Below, piece by piece: positions 45,098-52,903 of a DNA stretch of 64,000 bases. Source of the stretch: Sphingomonas psychrotolerans (GTDB lineage Bacteria > Pseudomonadota > Alphaproteobacteria > Sphingomonadales > Sphingomonadaceae); NCBI RefSeq assembly GCF_002796605.1, contig NZ_CP024923.1:1302001-1366000 (forward strand). The letters are read 5' to 3'. Each line of letters starts with the position of its first letter. The stretch's first letter is position 1. The notes under the pieces were generated by a model. It was not told the DNA's origin and searched no databases. It saw only the letters and a list, made by a program, of their open reading frames with translations. The translations under genes and the position numbers were made by a program.

Positions 45098-45748
45098 CTA
45101 GGCCGTCGACTCGAATTGCTGGCGCAAATCGTCGAGCGTGCCCTGAAGATGCTCGGTGAGCAGCGTGGTCAGCCTCGCGCCGTCGCGTGCCAGCCATGCG
45201 TCGATCAGGTCCTGATGCTCGGTATGTGCCCGCGATTCACGCCCCGCGGGCTGCAGATGCGCGACCACATAGCGTTCGGCGAGGATCGACAGCCGCTCGA
45301 CCAATTGGGTGGTCAGCAAACGCCCGCCGGGGCGCACCAATGCAGTGTGAAAATCACGATTGCGCACGGCGACTTCGGCAAGGTTGCTCGTCGCCGCGCC
45401 GTCCAGCTTGTGAAACGCCTCGATCGCCGCGGCGTGATCGGCTTCGGTCGCGCGTTCGGCGGCATAGACCGCGGCGGGCGGCTCGATCGCCAGACGAAGC
45501 ACGTAGATCTCGTCAACCTGCTGCGCCGACATGGGCTGGACGAAATAGCCGCGATTGGCGTGGCTGGTCAGCAATCCCTCTTGCTCGAGCCGCGCCAGCG
45601 CCTCGCGCAGCGGGATCTTGCTGACGCCCAGCTCGGTGGCCAGCGCGTCCTGGCGGATCGGCAAATTGTTGGGCAATTGTCCGGTCACGATCTGCTCGCG
45701 CACGATTTCAAAGACACGCTCGGCAAGCGTACGTACGACGATGCTCAT
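45098..45748 (-). CDS. GntR-family regulator, FCD subfamily (hydroxyproline operon)
   Basis: The product is 216 residues. The winged helix-turn-helix is at about 7-75 (ALATELGVSKIPLREALARL) and is followed by an all-helical FCD ligand domain (about 85-205) with Asp/His metal-site positions (RNRDFHTALV, HTEHQDLIDAW). It sits inside the operon it probably controls, between the epimerase (58 bp) and the permease (23 bp). FCD-GntR proteins commonly repress catabolic genes and respond to pathway intermediates. Confidence 0.92.
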   Translation of the reverse strand: MSIVVRTLAERVFEIVREQIVTGQLPNNLPIRQDALATELGVSKIPLREALARLEQEGLLTSHANRGYFVQPMSAQQVDEIYVLRLAIEPPAAVYAAERATEADHAAAIEAFHKLDGAATSNLAEVAVRNRDFHTALVRPGGRLLTTQLVERLSILAERYVVAHLQPAGRESRAHTEHQDLIDAWLARDGARLTTLLTEHLQGTLDDLRQQFESTA

Positions 45749-45806
45749 GGCCGCTTCTCCTTATGGGAGCGCCCGTGTTCGAATGAACGGCGCGGAATCG
45801 GAAGCA

Positions 45807-46805
45807 TTACTTGACCTGAAACCCTTCCCAGAATGGATCAGCGCGATCAATCCAGATCGTGTTGAAGCCGGTTGCGACGGCCGATCCCTCGATCGAAGGG
45901 ATGATCGCCGGCTGATCGCCGAGGCGGGTCTCCGCCTCGACGCGGCCGATGAAGCGGCTGCCGATATAGCTTTCATGGACGAAGCGATCGCCCACCGCCA
46001 GCTTCCCCGCCGCCGCCAGATGGGCGAGCCGGGCGGAGGTCCCGGTGCCGCACGGGCTGCGATCGATCGCCTTGTCGCCATAGAAGACCGCGTTGCGCCC
46101 GTCGGCGCCGTCCCCGCGCGGCTTGTCGGCCCACAGGATATGGCTGACGCCGCGGATCGTCGGGTCGAGCGGGTGCACCGGCTCGAACTTTGCGCGCACC
46201 GCTTCGCGAATACGCCCGCTGAGATCGATCAGCCGCGACGCACCGAGATCGTCGAGCCCGGTATAGCCACCCTGCGGCTCGATGATCGCGTAATAATTGC
46301 CGCCATAAGCGACGTCGATCGACAGCGGGCCGATGCCTTCGACATCGACCTCGATGCCGCGCGCGGCGACATAAGCCGGCACGTTGGTGATCCGCACCGC
46401 GGTGACCTTGTCGCCCTCGCGGGTATAAACGACGTCGATCACCCCGGCGGGGACCTCGATCCGCAGCTTGCCCGGCTCGGCGGGCTGGATCAGGCCATGT
46501 TCGAGCCCGAAAGTGACCATGCCGATCGTGCCGTGGCCGCACATCGGCAGGCAGCCCGAGGTCTCGATGAACAGGATGCCGACATCCGCATCGGGCCGGG
46601 TCGGCGGGTAGAGAAACCCGCCCGACATCATGTCGTGCCCGCGCGGCTCGAAGCACAGGCCGGTGCGGATCCAGTCGAAGCGCGCGAGGAAGTCCTGCCG
46701 CCTCTCCGACATCGACGCGCCCTTGAGCAGCGGCGCACCGCCGGCCACCAGCCGGACCGGATTACCGGCGGTGTGGCCGTCGATGCAGAAGAAGGTATGC
46801 CGCAT
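45807..46805 (-). CDS. 4-hydroxyproline 2-epimerase (proline racemase family)
   Basis: The product is 332 residues, the family length. Both catalytic cysteines are present: Cys89 (LPMCGHGTIG) and Cys252 (DRSPCGTGTS), with the conserved start CIDGHTAGNPVRLV. Proline racemase and 4HypE share this pair; trans-3-hydroxyproline dehydratases have Thr or Ser at the second position, so an epimerase is indicated. Known reaction: trans-4-hydroxy-L-proline to cis-4-hydroxy-D-proline, the first step of bacterial hydroxyproline breakdown. It follows the DapA-like gene by 8 bp. Confidence 0.92.
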   Translation of the reverse strand: MRHTFFCIDGHTAGNPVRLVAGGAPLLKGASMSERRQDFLARFDWIRTGLCFEPRGHDMMSGGFLYPPTRPDADVGILFIETSGCLPMCGHGTIGMVTFGLEHGLIQPAEPGKLRIEVPAGVIDVVYTREGDKVTAVRITNVPAYVAARGIEVDVEGIGPLSIDVAYGGNYYAIIEPQGGYTGLDDLGASRLIDLSGRIREAVRAKFEPVHPLDPTIRGVSHILWADKPRGDGADGRNAVFYGDKAIDRSPCGTGTSARLAHLAAAGKLAVGDRFVHESYIGSRFIGRVEAETRLGDQPAIIPSIEGSAVATGFNTIWIDRADPFWEGFQVK

Positions 46806-46813
46806 CTTGCGCG

Positions 46814-47728
46814 TCAGGCGGCCTGCGCGACAGTCAGACTGGGCCGCGTCGCCGCCGCCTTCTCGACCATGGCGATCACTTCCGCGCGCCGCGCACCTTC
46901 GAGCGGATAACGCGGCGGCAACACGCGCTCGGAGCCGCGGCCCATCACCTGCTCGGCGAGCTTGATCGACTGGACGAGGTCGTGCTCGGCGTCGAGGTGG
47001 AGCAACGGCATGAACCAGCGATAGATTTCGAGCGCCTTGGCGTAATCGCCGCGCTCGAATGCCGCGACGAGCTCGACCGATTCCTTCGGGAAGGCATTGG
47101 TCAGGCCCGACACCCAGCCCTGCGCACCGAGGAAGAGCCCCTCCAGCGCGACATCGTCGAGGCCGGCGAACAGCACGTAGCGATCGCCAAAGGCATTGCG
47201 GAAATCGGTGAAGCGGCGCGTGTCCGGCGCCGATTCCTTGACCGCGACGATGTTCTTCACCGGCTTGAGCGCCTCGAGCACTTCGTTGTCGATCACCGAG
47301 CGATAGGCCGGCGGATTGTTGTAGAGCATGATCGGCAGCCCGGTCTTCTCGGCCACGCCCTTGAAATGCGCGACCATCTCGTGCGGCTTGGGCACATAGA
47401 CCATCGGCGGCAGCAGCATCAGGCCATCGGCGCCAGCCTTCTCAGCCGCCTGCGCATAGCTAATCGCGCGGCGCGTGTCATATTCGGAGACACCGGTGAT
47501 CACCGGAACCCGGCCATTCACCACCTCCACGATTGCGGAGAGCACACTGACCTTCTCGTCCTGCTCGAGCGAATTGTTCTCGCCCACCGTCCCCAGCGCG
47601 ATCACGCCGGTGACGCCATCGCGGATCAAATCGTCCACAACGCGCTGCGTATCGGCCAGGTCGATCGACAGATCCTCCCTCAGCTGAGTCGTCACTGCAG
47701 GAAAAACGCCCTTCCAACCGATCGTCAT
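46814..47728 (-). CDS. DapA-family pyrroline-4-hydroxy-2-carboxylate deaminase (probable)
   Basis: The product is 304 residues from ATG 47728; an earlier ATG (47785) would read through the operator. It is a DHDPS/N-acetylneuraminate-lyase-family barrel with GTVGENNSL, the catalytic tyrosine (Tyr136, MLYNNPPAY) and the Schiff-base lysine Lys164 (IVAVKESAPD). Next to a 4-hydroxyproline epimerase the expected reaction is deamination of delta1-pyrroline-4-hydroxy-2-carboxylate to alpha-ketoglutarate semialdehyde (LhpC type). Lysine biosynthesis DapA is less likely, given the operon. Confidence 0.88.
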   Translation of the reverse strand: MTIGWKGVFPAVTTQLREDLSIDLADTQRVVDDLIRDGVTGVIALGTVGENNSLEQDEKVSVLSAIVEVVNGRVPVITGVSEYDTRRAISYAQAAEKAGADGLMLLPPMVYVPKPHEMVAHFKGVAEKTGLPIMLYNNPPAYRSVIDNEVLEALKPVKNIVAVKESAPDTRRFTDFRNAFGDRYVLFAGLDDVALEGLFLGAQGWVSGLTNAFPKESVELVAAFERGDYAKALEIYRWFMPLLHLDAEHDLVQSIKLAEQVMGRGSERVLPPRYPLEGARRAEVIAMVEKAAATRPSLTVAQAA

Positions 47729-47750
47729 TTGATACCCCGTTCTTGAAGTC

Positions 47751-47785
47751 GAATAACGTATACGATACTGGTTTTTGCGTTGCAA
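47751..47785. promoter_or_regulatory. Divergent promoter with operator GAATAACGTATACGAT
   Basis: The 71-bp space between two divergent genes holds the palindrome ACGTATACG-like site (47751-47766). On the minus strand TTGCAA (47780-47785) and TATACG (47757-47762) are 17 bases apart, so the operator covers the -10 of the DapA-like operon. It also lies about 34 bp before the oxidase start, so one repressor could control both directions. The 16-mer differs by one base from the site at 58061-58076. Confidence 0.7.
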
Positions 47786-47799
47786 TAGAGGATAAATGG

Positions 47800-49028
47800 T
47801 TGAGGCGAATAACGATCATAGGCGGCGGCGTGGTCGGGCTGAGCTGCGCATCCGCATTGTTGCGCGCCGGGCACGCCGTCACCGTGCTGGAACCCGACGC
47901 AACGCGCAAGGCGGCGTCGTGGGGCAATGCCGGGCATATCGCGACCGAGCAGGTGGCGCCGCTGGCATCCATGACCAGCCTGCGATCGGCATGGAGCCGG
48001 CGCTTCGCCGCGGGCGGCGCGCTCGATTTGCCGGTGCGCGAAGTGCGCAGCTGGCTGCCGTTCGCGTTGCACTTCCTCGCCGCCGCGCGGCCCAGGCGCT
48101 TCCGCGCCGGCAGCGACGCATTGCGCACGCTTCTGGCCGAGGCGCTTCCCGCGTGGCAGCGTACGCCCTGGGCGCCCGAGCTGGTGAAGACCGCAGGGCA
48201 TTTCGTACTCTGGAGTGACCCGGCCAGGGCTGCAACCGGCAAAGCCGCGTGGCGGACCGCCGACATCGGCACTGCGCGCGTCGACGATGCCGCGCCGCAG
48301 GACATCGAGCGGATCCGGGCGGTAACCTGTGCGCCGATCGCCGGCGCGCTGCGCTTCGACGGCACCGGGCAAGTCACCGATCTCGACCTGCTCGCCGCCG
48401 CGCTCGAGCGCGATATCGTCCAGCGCGGTGGCCGTATCCTCCGTGAGACCGGCACCCTGATCGTCGAGAGCGGCGCGGCGCAGGTTCCCGGTCACGACGC
48501 CGATCTCGTGCTCGTCACTGCCGGCGTGCAAAGCAAGGCTTTGGTCGAGCGCGCCGGCCACAGCGCGCCGATCATCGCCGAGCGCGGCTATCATATCCGC
48601 GCCGCCGCGGACGCCTGGCCCGCTGACTTGCCGCCCATCGTGTTCGAGGACCGATCGATGATCGTCACCCGCTATGCCGATAGCGTGCAGGCGGCGAGCT
48701 TCGTCGAACTCGCGCGCGCCGATGCGCCGCCCGATCCGCGCAAATGGGAGCGGCTCGAACGCCAAGTCGCCGAACTTGGCCTGCCGATGCGCCCGCCATT
48801 CACCCGCTGGATGGGCGCGCGCCCTACCCTGCCCGACTATCTGCCGGCGATCGGCCGCTCGCGCCGCGCGAGCAACCTGATTTACGCCTTCGGGCACCAG
48901 CATCTCGGCCTCACGCTCGCGCCTATCACCGCCGAACTGGTGACGGCGCTGGCGCAAGGCGCCACTCCCCCATCGATCTCACGCCGTTCGACCTCGAGCG
49001 ATTCGGCGGCAAAGGAGGATACGCATGA
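47800..49028 (+). CDS. FAD-dependent D-hydroxyproline/D-amino acid oxidase, frameshifted near the 3' end
   Basis: The frame starts at TTG 47800 with AGAGGA 7 bases before it; no ATG after the operator is in frame. The Rossmann motif is IIGGGVVGLSCASALLRAG, and the block ASWGNAGHIATEQVAPLAS is typical of cis-4-hydroxy-D-proline oxidases/dehydrogenases. After residue about 388 the normal ending (PIDLTPFDLERF) is in another frame. Restoring one C in the C5 run at 48967-48971 puts the stop at 49026-49028, overlapping the next ATG (ATGA). As sequenced, the frame runs on to 49356 through the peptidase gene and makes a nonsense tail. Expected role: oxidation of cis-4-hydroxy-D-proline to pyrroline-4-hydroxy-2-carboxylate. 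The shift may be a sequencing error or a real mutation. Confidence 0.85.
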
Positions 49029-50203
49029 CCATCGGCGGCTCGACCATCGCGGCAGAACTGGCTGCACTGGAGCCATGGCACTCTCCCGAGCCCGCAATCG
49101 GCAAGGACGAACGCGATGCGCGGCTGGCGCGTGCCCGCGAGCTGCTGGCGGCGACCGGCGCCGACGCATTGCTGGTCAATGCCGGGCCGAGCCTGCGCTA
49201 TTTCACTGGCATTTCGTGGTCGCCGACCGAGCGGCTCGTGGCGATGCTGCTCCCGGTCAGCGGCAAGCCGTGGATCGTCTGCCCCGCTTTCGAGCGCGGC
49301 TCACTCGAAGCCGAACTGGCGATCCACGCCGAATTGTTGCTGTGGGAGGAGGATGAAAGCCCGCTCGCGCTGATCGCCGACAGCCTTGCGCCTAACGCAG
49401 TGCTCGCGCTCGATCCGTTGCTGCCGTTCCATTGGTCGGAGCCGCTCCGCGCGTCGTTCCGGCCGGTGTCCGGCGCGCGGGTGATCGACGGGTTGCGCAT
49501 GGTCAAATCCACCACCGAGCTCGCGCTGATGTGGCAGGCCAAGCAGATGACGCTCGAGGTCCACCGCCGCGCCGCGCGCATCCTCGTCCCCGGCATCCGC
49601 GCGAGCACGGTCAAGCGCTTCATCGACGACGCGCATCGCGCGCTGGGCGCTGCCGGCTCGACGTTCTGCGCCGTGCAGTTCGGGACCGCGACCGCCTATC
49701 CGCACGGGCTGCCGGGCGATCAGGCGCTCGAGGAGGGGCAATTGGTGCTGATCGACACCGGCTGCACCGTCGACGGCTATCATTCGGACATCACCCGCAC
49801 CTATGGGTTCGGCAGCGTCGATGACGAGATCCGCGCAGTCTGGGAGCTGGAGAAAGAGGCCCAGGCCGCTGCCTTCGCGGCAGTGGAGCCGGGCGCCCCG
49901 TGCGAAAGCGTCGATGCGGCGGCCCGCCGCGTGCTCGAACGCGCTGGCCTCGGCCCGGACTATCGCCTCCCCGGCCTGCCTCATCGCACCGGCCACGGCA
50001 TCGGCCTCGCGATCCATGAGCCCGCCTATCTCGTCCGCGGCGACCGCACTCCGCTCGCGCCCGGCATGTGCTTCTCGAACGAGCCGATGATCGTCGTGCC
50101 GGAGCGCTACGGCATCCGGCTGGAGGACCATATGTACGTGACCGAGACCGGGGCCGCATGGTTCACCGAGCCGCAGCATTCGCTCGATCGGCCCTTCACA
50201 TGA
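49025..50203 (+). CDS. M24-family Xaa-Pro aminopeptidase/prolidase
   Basis: The product is 392 residues. An N-terminal creatinase-type domain (about 30-155) is followed by the M24 pita-bread domain with its five metal ligands visible: LIDTGCTVDGYHSDITRTY (two Asp), LPHRTGHGIGL (His), FSNEPMIV (Glu) and GIRLEDHMYV (Glu). No signal peptide is seen, so it is cytoplasmic. Known role: releases residues N-terminal to proline or splits Xaa-Pro dipeptides. It overlaps the oxidase stop and the next gene start (ATGA at both ends). In this locus it would free hydroxyproline or proline from imported peptides. Confidence 0.92.
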   Translation: MTIGGSTIAAELAALEPWHSPEPAIGKDERDARLARARELLAATGADALLVNAGPSLRYFTGISWSPTERLVAMLLPVSGKPWIVCPAFERGSLEAELAIHAELLLWEEDESPLALIADSLAPNAVLALDPLLPFHWSEPLRASFRPVSGARVIDGLRMVKSTTELALMWQAKQMTLEVHRRAARILVPGIRASTVKRFIDDAHRALGAAGSTFCAVQFGTATAYPHGLPGDQALEEGQLVLIDTGCTVDGYHSDITRTYGFGSVDDEIRAVWELEKEAQAAAFAAVEPGAPCESVDAAARRVLERAGLGPDYRLPGLPHRTGHGIGLAIHEPAYLVRGDRTPLAPGMCFSNEPMIVVPERYGIRLEDHMYVTETGAAWFTEPQHSLDRPFT

Positions 50204-51075
50204 GTCGCGCGTTTCTCCCGCTGGCCGCCGCCGCTGCGCTCGCCGCATGCGCAGGCAAGCCCGCGCCGGTCGGAGCGCCGCCGGCGGCGCTCAAGCTCGA
50301 TCCCTTCTACGTCAAATCGGTCGATGCGAACGGCATACCGATAACCGCGTCGCAAGCGGTCCCCGACGCGGCGCTGCAGGTGTCCCGGCGGATGATGGTG
50401 GCGATGCTCGCGCGCCGCCCCGACATTGCCCGCCAGCTGGTGCGGGCCGGGCAGCGCGTGATGGTGATGGGTGTCGACGAATTGACGACCGACGTCCCCG
50501 AGCAGCGCGACTGGAAGAAGCCGACGATCGACGATCCGCGGCTCACCCGCTGCGAACGCAAGCTCTACGACGAACGAATCGGCCGGCTCACCGACCGCGA
50601 ATATTGGGGCAAGCGCGCCCGCGGCATGGGCGGGTTGCTGACCAGCGCCGCGACCGAGAACCTGCTCGCGATCCCCGGCACCAAATATTATGGCGAGACG
50701 ATCCTCGTTCACGAATTCTCGCACGCGATCCTCTACGCCGTGGAGGCGGTCGACCCCGCGCTCTATGCCCGGGTCGAGCAGGCTTATGCCGCGGCAAAGG
50801 ACAAGGGCCTGTGGACCGGCGAATATGGCTCCACCACGGTCCAGGAATATTGGGCCGAGGGCACCCAATTCTGGTTCAATTCGAACAAGCTCGCCGTGGT
50901 GGACGGCGTGCGCATCCTGTCCGACAAGGATCTTGCGCGGCACGACCCGGCGCTCGCGGCAGTGCTCCGCGCGGTCTATGGCGACCGGCACCGGCTACCG
51001 GGGGATCCCTTCTACAAGCACCCGGCCCGCGTGCCGGCAGGCCCGATCCCGACGAGCACCGCCGAGGTCTGCTGA
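50200..51075 (+). CDS. Lipoprotein with a zincin-like HEFSH motif (putative metallopeptidase)
   Basis: The product is 291 residues, with its start overlapping the upstream TGA. The lipobox LAAC (Cys17) predicts an acylated envelope protein. A classic HExxH zinc motif is present (LVHEFSHAI, His171, Glu172, His175), followed by a probable third-ligand helix (QEYWAEGTQFWF, Glu216 or Glu220). I do not recognise a named peptidase family; the spacing resembles some gluzincin-type or anthrax-lethal-factor-like proteins. Operon position after the oxidase and Xaa-Pro peptidase suggests a surface protease acting on proline/hydroxyproline-rich protein. Confidence 0.75.
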   Translation: MSRAFLPLAAAAALAACAGKPAPVGAPPAALKLDPFYVKSVDANGIPITASQAVPDAALQVSRRMMVAMLARRPDIARQLVRAGQRVMVMGVDELTTDVPEQRDWKKPTIDDPRLTRCERKLYDERIGRLTDREYWGKRARGMGGLLTSAATENLLAIPGTKYYGETILVHEFSHAILYAVEAVDPALYARVEQAYAAAKDKGLWTGEYGSTTVQEYWAEGTQFWFNSNKLAVVDGVRILSDKDLARHDPALAAVLRAVYGDRHRLPGDPFYKHPARVPAGPIPTSTAEVC

Positions 51076-51144
51076 TCGGGTGATGGAGGCCCCAGCGCCG
51101 CCGCCGATCGCGGCCTTGTAATGTAGGATTTCATCTGCTTGCCT

Positions 51145-51173
51145 CGGGCGGTCGGCCCTGCCGCCCGCTCTTT
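51145..51173 (+). terminator. Weak terminator after the lipoprotein gene
   Basis: CGGGCGG (51145-51151) pairs with CCGCCCG (51161-51167) around a 9-base loop and is followed by CTCTTT. It lies 70 bp after the lipoprotein stop and before convergent genes. Confidence 0.45.
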
Positions 51174-51199
51174 GACATCGTCGGATTGATCCACGGACT

Positions 51200-51331
51200 C
51201 GAGTCAACGGATCGAGTCAACCGAACTGGACCGAGTCAACTTCGCCACAATTTTTATCTATATAACATAGATACTTACCTTATATCGCCGCCGATAAAAA
51301 GTGCCAACCGAGTCAAGCGTCAACGAGTCAA
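51200..51331. repeat. Five CGAGTCAA direct repeats flanking an AT-rich island
   Basis: CGAGTCAA occurs at 51200-51207, 51213-51220, 51232-51239, 51309-51316 and 51324-51331. The last two are followed by GCGTCAAC. Between the third and fourth is a roughly 50-base AT-rich block (about 51250-51301) bounded by TTTTTATC and GATAAAAA in inverted orientation. It lies in the 270-bp gap between convergent genes. The arrangement recalls iteron or element-end structures but is too small to classify. Confidence 0.7.
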
Positions 51332-51345
51332 GCGTCAACCGCAGG

Positions 51346-52902
51346 CTAGTCCTTCCCACAGGCCGCAGCCGCCACGCCGGGCGCTGCCGCCGGCACGCGG
51401 GGCTGCGGCGCCAGCACTTCCCATTCCTGTACGCCCACCCCTGCGTAGGGCCCGCTGCCCGACGCGTCGAACACCGCGCGCAGGCACCGCGTCGTCACCG
51501 GCGCGAAGCGGACCGACTGGAACGTGCCGGCCACGGTGCCATAGCCGCCGGTGCCCGGCACCGGCTTCCAGCCGCCGTCCCAATATTCGAGGTGCCACGC
51601 GGCGGGCGGCGCAACCCCGATTCCCGAACCCGCCGGCTGGTCGGCGAAGAACTGGATCCGGGAGCCGTCGATCGTCACCGGCTTGTCCCAGCGATATTCG
51701 ATCCAGGGCTGTTTCGGGTTGTTGCCGTTCCACGTGCCCCACATCTCGGGGGGCAACGGATTTGCCCGTACCTTGCCGTCGTTGAGCGCGGCGATCCAAT
51801 ATTGCACCGGCACGACGTTGGAAGACGCCGCCGACGCCGAACCGGCGATGTTGCGTGTGGGCACCGGTGCGGGCTGCGGCGCGCGCGTCGGCACCAATGG
51901 GCGGATCGCTGCGGGCGAGACGCTGTCGTCCCACTGCATCTCGTCGATCGCGACGCTGCGGCGGAAATGCCCGCCCCCGGCCGCATCGGCGGTGTGATAG
52001 GCCATGTACCATTTGCCCTTGAATTCGACGACGCCCGCATGGGAGGTGGTCGACGAAACCGGCCGCAGCGCGACGCCGCGATAGGTCCACGGACCCAGCG
52101 GCGAAGTCGCGGTGCCCCAGGCCTGGCAGGCATGGTAGACCGCCGGCGTGCAGTCGCTGTCGGGGCCGGCCTTGTTGCCGGCGTAGAGCATGTAATAGAC
52201 GCCCTTGCGCTTCAGCACCCATGGCGCCTCGAAGAAGCCGGTGAGCCCTTCGATCCTGCGCTGCGGGCCCTTGGGCGTGACCATGTCGCGCTCCAGCTCC
52301 ATCCCGAGCATCCTGCCGAACGTGCCCCAATAGAGGTACACCCGCCCGTCGTCGTCGAGCAGCACGGTCGGGTCGATATTCTGGATGTCGTTGGCGACCG
52401 GCACCTTCTGCGAGACGATCGGCCCCGAAGGATGGGCATCGCGCCACGGTCCGGTCGGGCGATCCGCCACCGCCACGCCGATCGCGAAGCGGTCCTTCGC
52501 GTCGCTGTTCTTCTCGAGCACCGGCGCATAGAAATAGAAGCGCCCGTCGGCGCCCTTGGCGATCTGTCCGGCATAGGCCCGCGCCGGCTCGGCCCAGGCG
52601 AAGACGTTCTCGGGGCGGATGAAGCCGGGCGTGTGCTGCCAATTGCGCGACGCCGGATCCTTGGTCGCGAGCAATTGCCACTCGGGCATGATGAAGTCGT
52701 TGACCTCGGGCGCCGCCTCGTCGCGCCCGGTCAGGATATAGAGCGTATCGCCGTCGACCAAAGGCGCCGGGTCGGTGGTGTAATAACGTCCGTCGGCAAG
52801 GATCGGATTGCCCTTCGACGTCACCGTCTCGGGTGCGGTCTGGGCGCAGGCGGCACACGGCAGCATCGCCAGCAAAGTGGCGAAGGCAGGCAGTCGGGTC
52901 AT
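51346..52902 (-). CDS. Secreted GH43-family arabinosidase/xylosidase-like glycosidase
   Basis: The product is 518 residues from ATG 52902 with a signal peptide (CAACAQ). The five-bladed GH43 fold is shown by its three acidic positions: Asp44 (YYTTDPAPL, base), Asp177 (QNIDPTVLLDDDG) and Glu225 (TGFFEAPWVLK, acid). A C-terminal domain (about 375-510) looks like an F5/8-type carbohydrate-binding sandwich (IEYRWDKPVTIDGSRIQFF). Likely activity: alpha-L-arabinofuranosidase or a related activity on arabinose-rich glycans. It begins 1 base after the DUF885 stop and is the last gene of the GH127 operon. Confidence 0.88.
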   Translation of the reverse strand: MTRLPAFATLLAMLPCAACAQTAPETVTSKGNPILADGRYYTTDPAPLVDGDTLYILTGRDEAAPEVNDFIMPEWQLLATKDPASRNWQHTPGFIRPENVFAWAEPARAYAGQIAKGADGRFYFYAPVLEKNSDAKDRFAIGVAVADRPTGPWRDAHPSGPIVSQKVPVANDIQNIDPTVLLDDDGRVYLYWGTFGRMLGMELERDMVTPKGPQRRIEGLTGFFEAPWVLKRKGVYYMLYAGNKAGPDSDCTPAVYHACQAWGTATSPLGPWTYRGVALRPVSSTTSHAGVVEFKGKWYMAYHTADAAGGGHFRRSVAIDEMQWDDSVSPAAIRPLVPTRAPQPAPVPTRNIAGSASAASSNVVPVQYWIAALNDGKVRANPLPPEMWGTWNGNNPKQPWIEYRWDKPVTIDGSRIQFFADQPAGSGIGVAPPAAWHLEYWDGGWKPVPGTGGYGTVAGTFQSVRFAPVTTRCLRAVFDASGSGPYAGVGVQEWEVLAPQPRVPAAAPGVAAAACGKD

Positions 52903-52903
52903 G

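Noticed and set aside
49029..49356. C-terminal extension of the D-amino acid oxidase frame into the peptidase gene
   Set aside because: The tail is Arg/Gly-rich nonsense, while the normal ending lies in the +1 frame before 49028. It is best explained by a missing C at 48967-48971.
51200..51331. CRISPR array
   Set aside because: The repeats are only 8 bases, irregularly spaced at 11-77 bases, and there are no cas genes.
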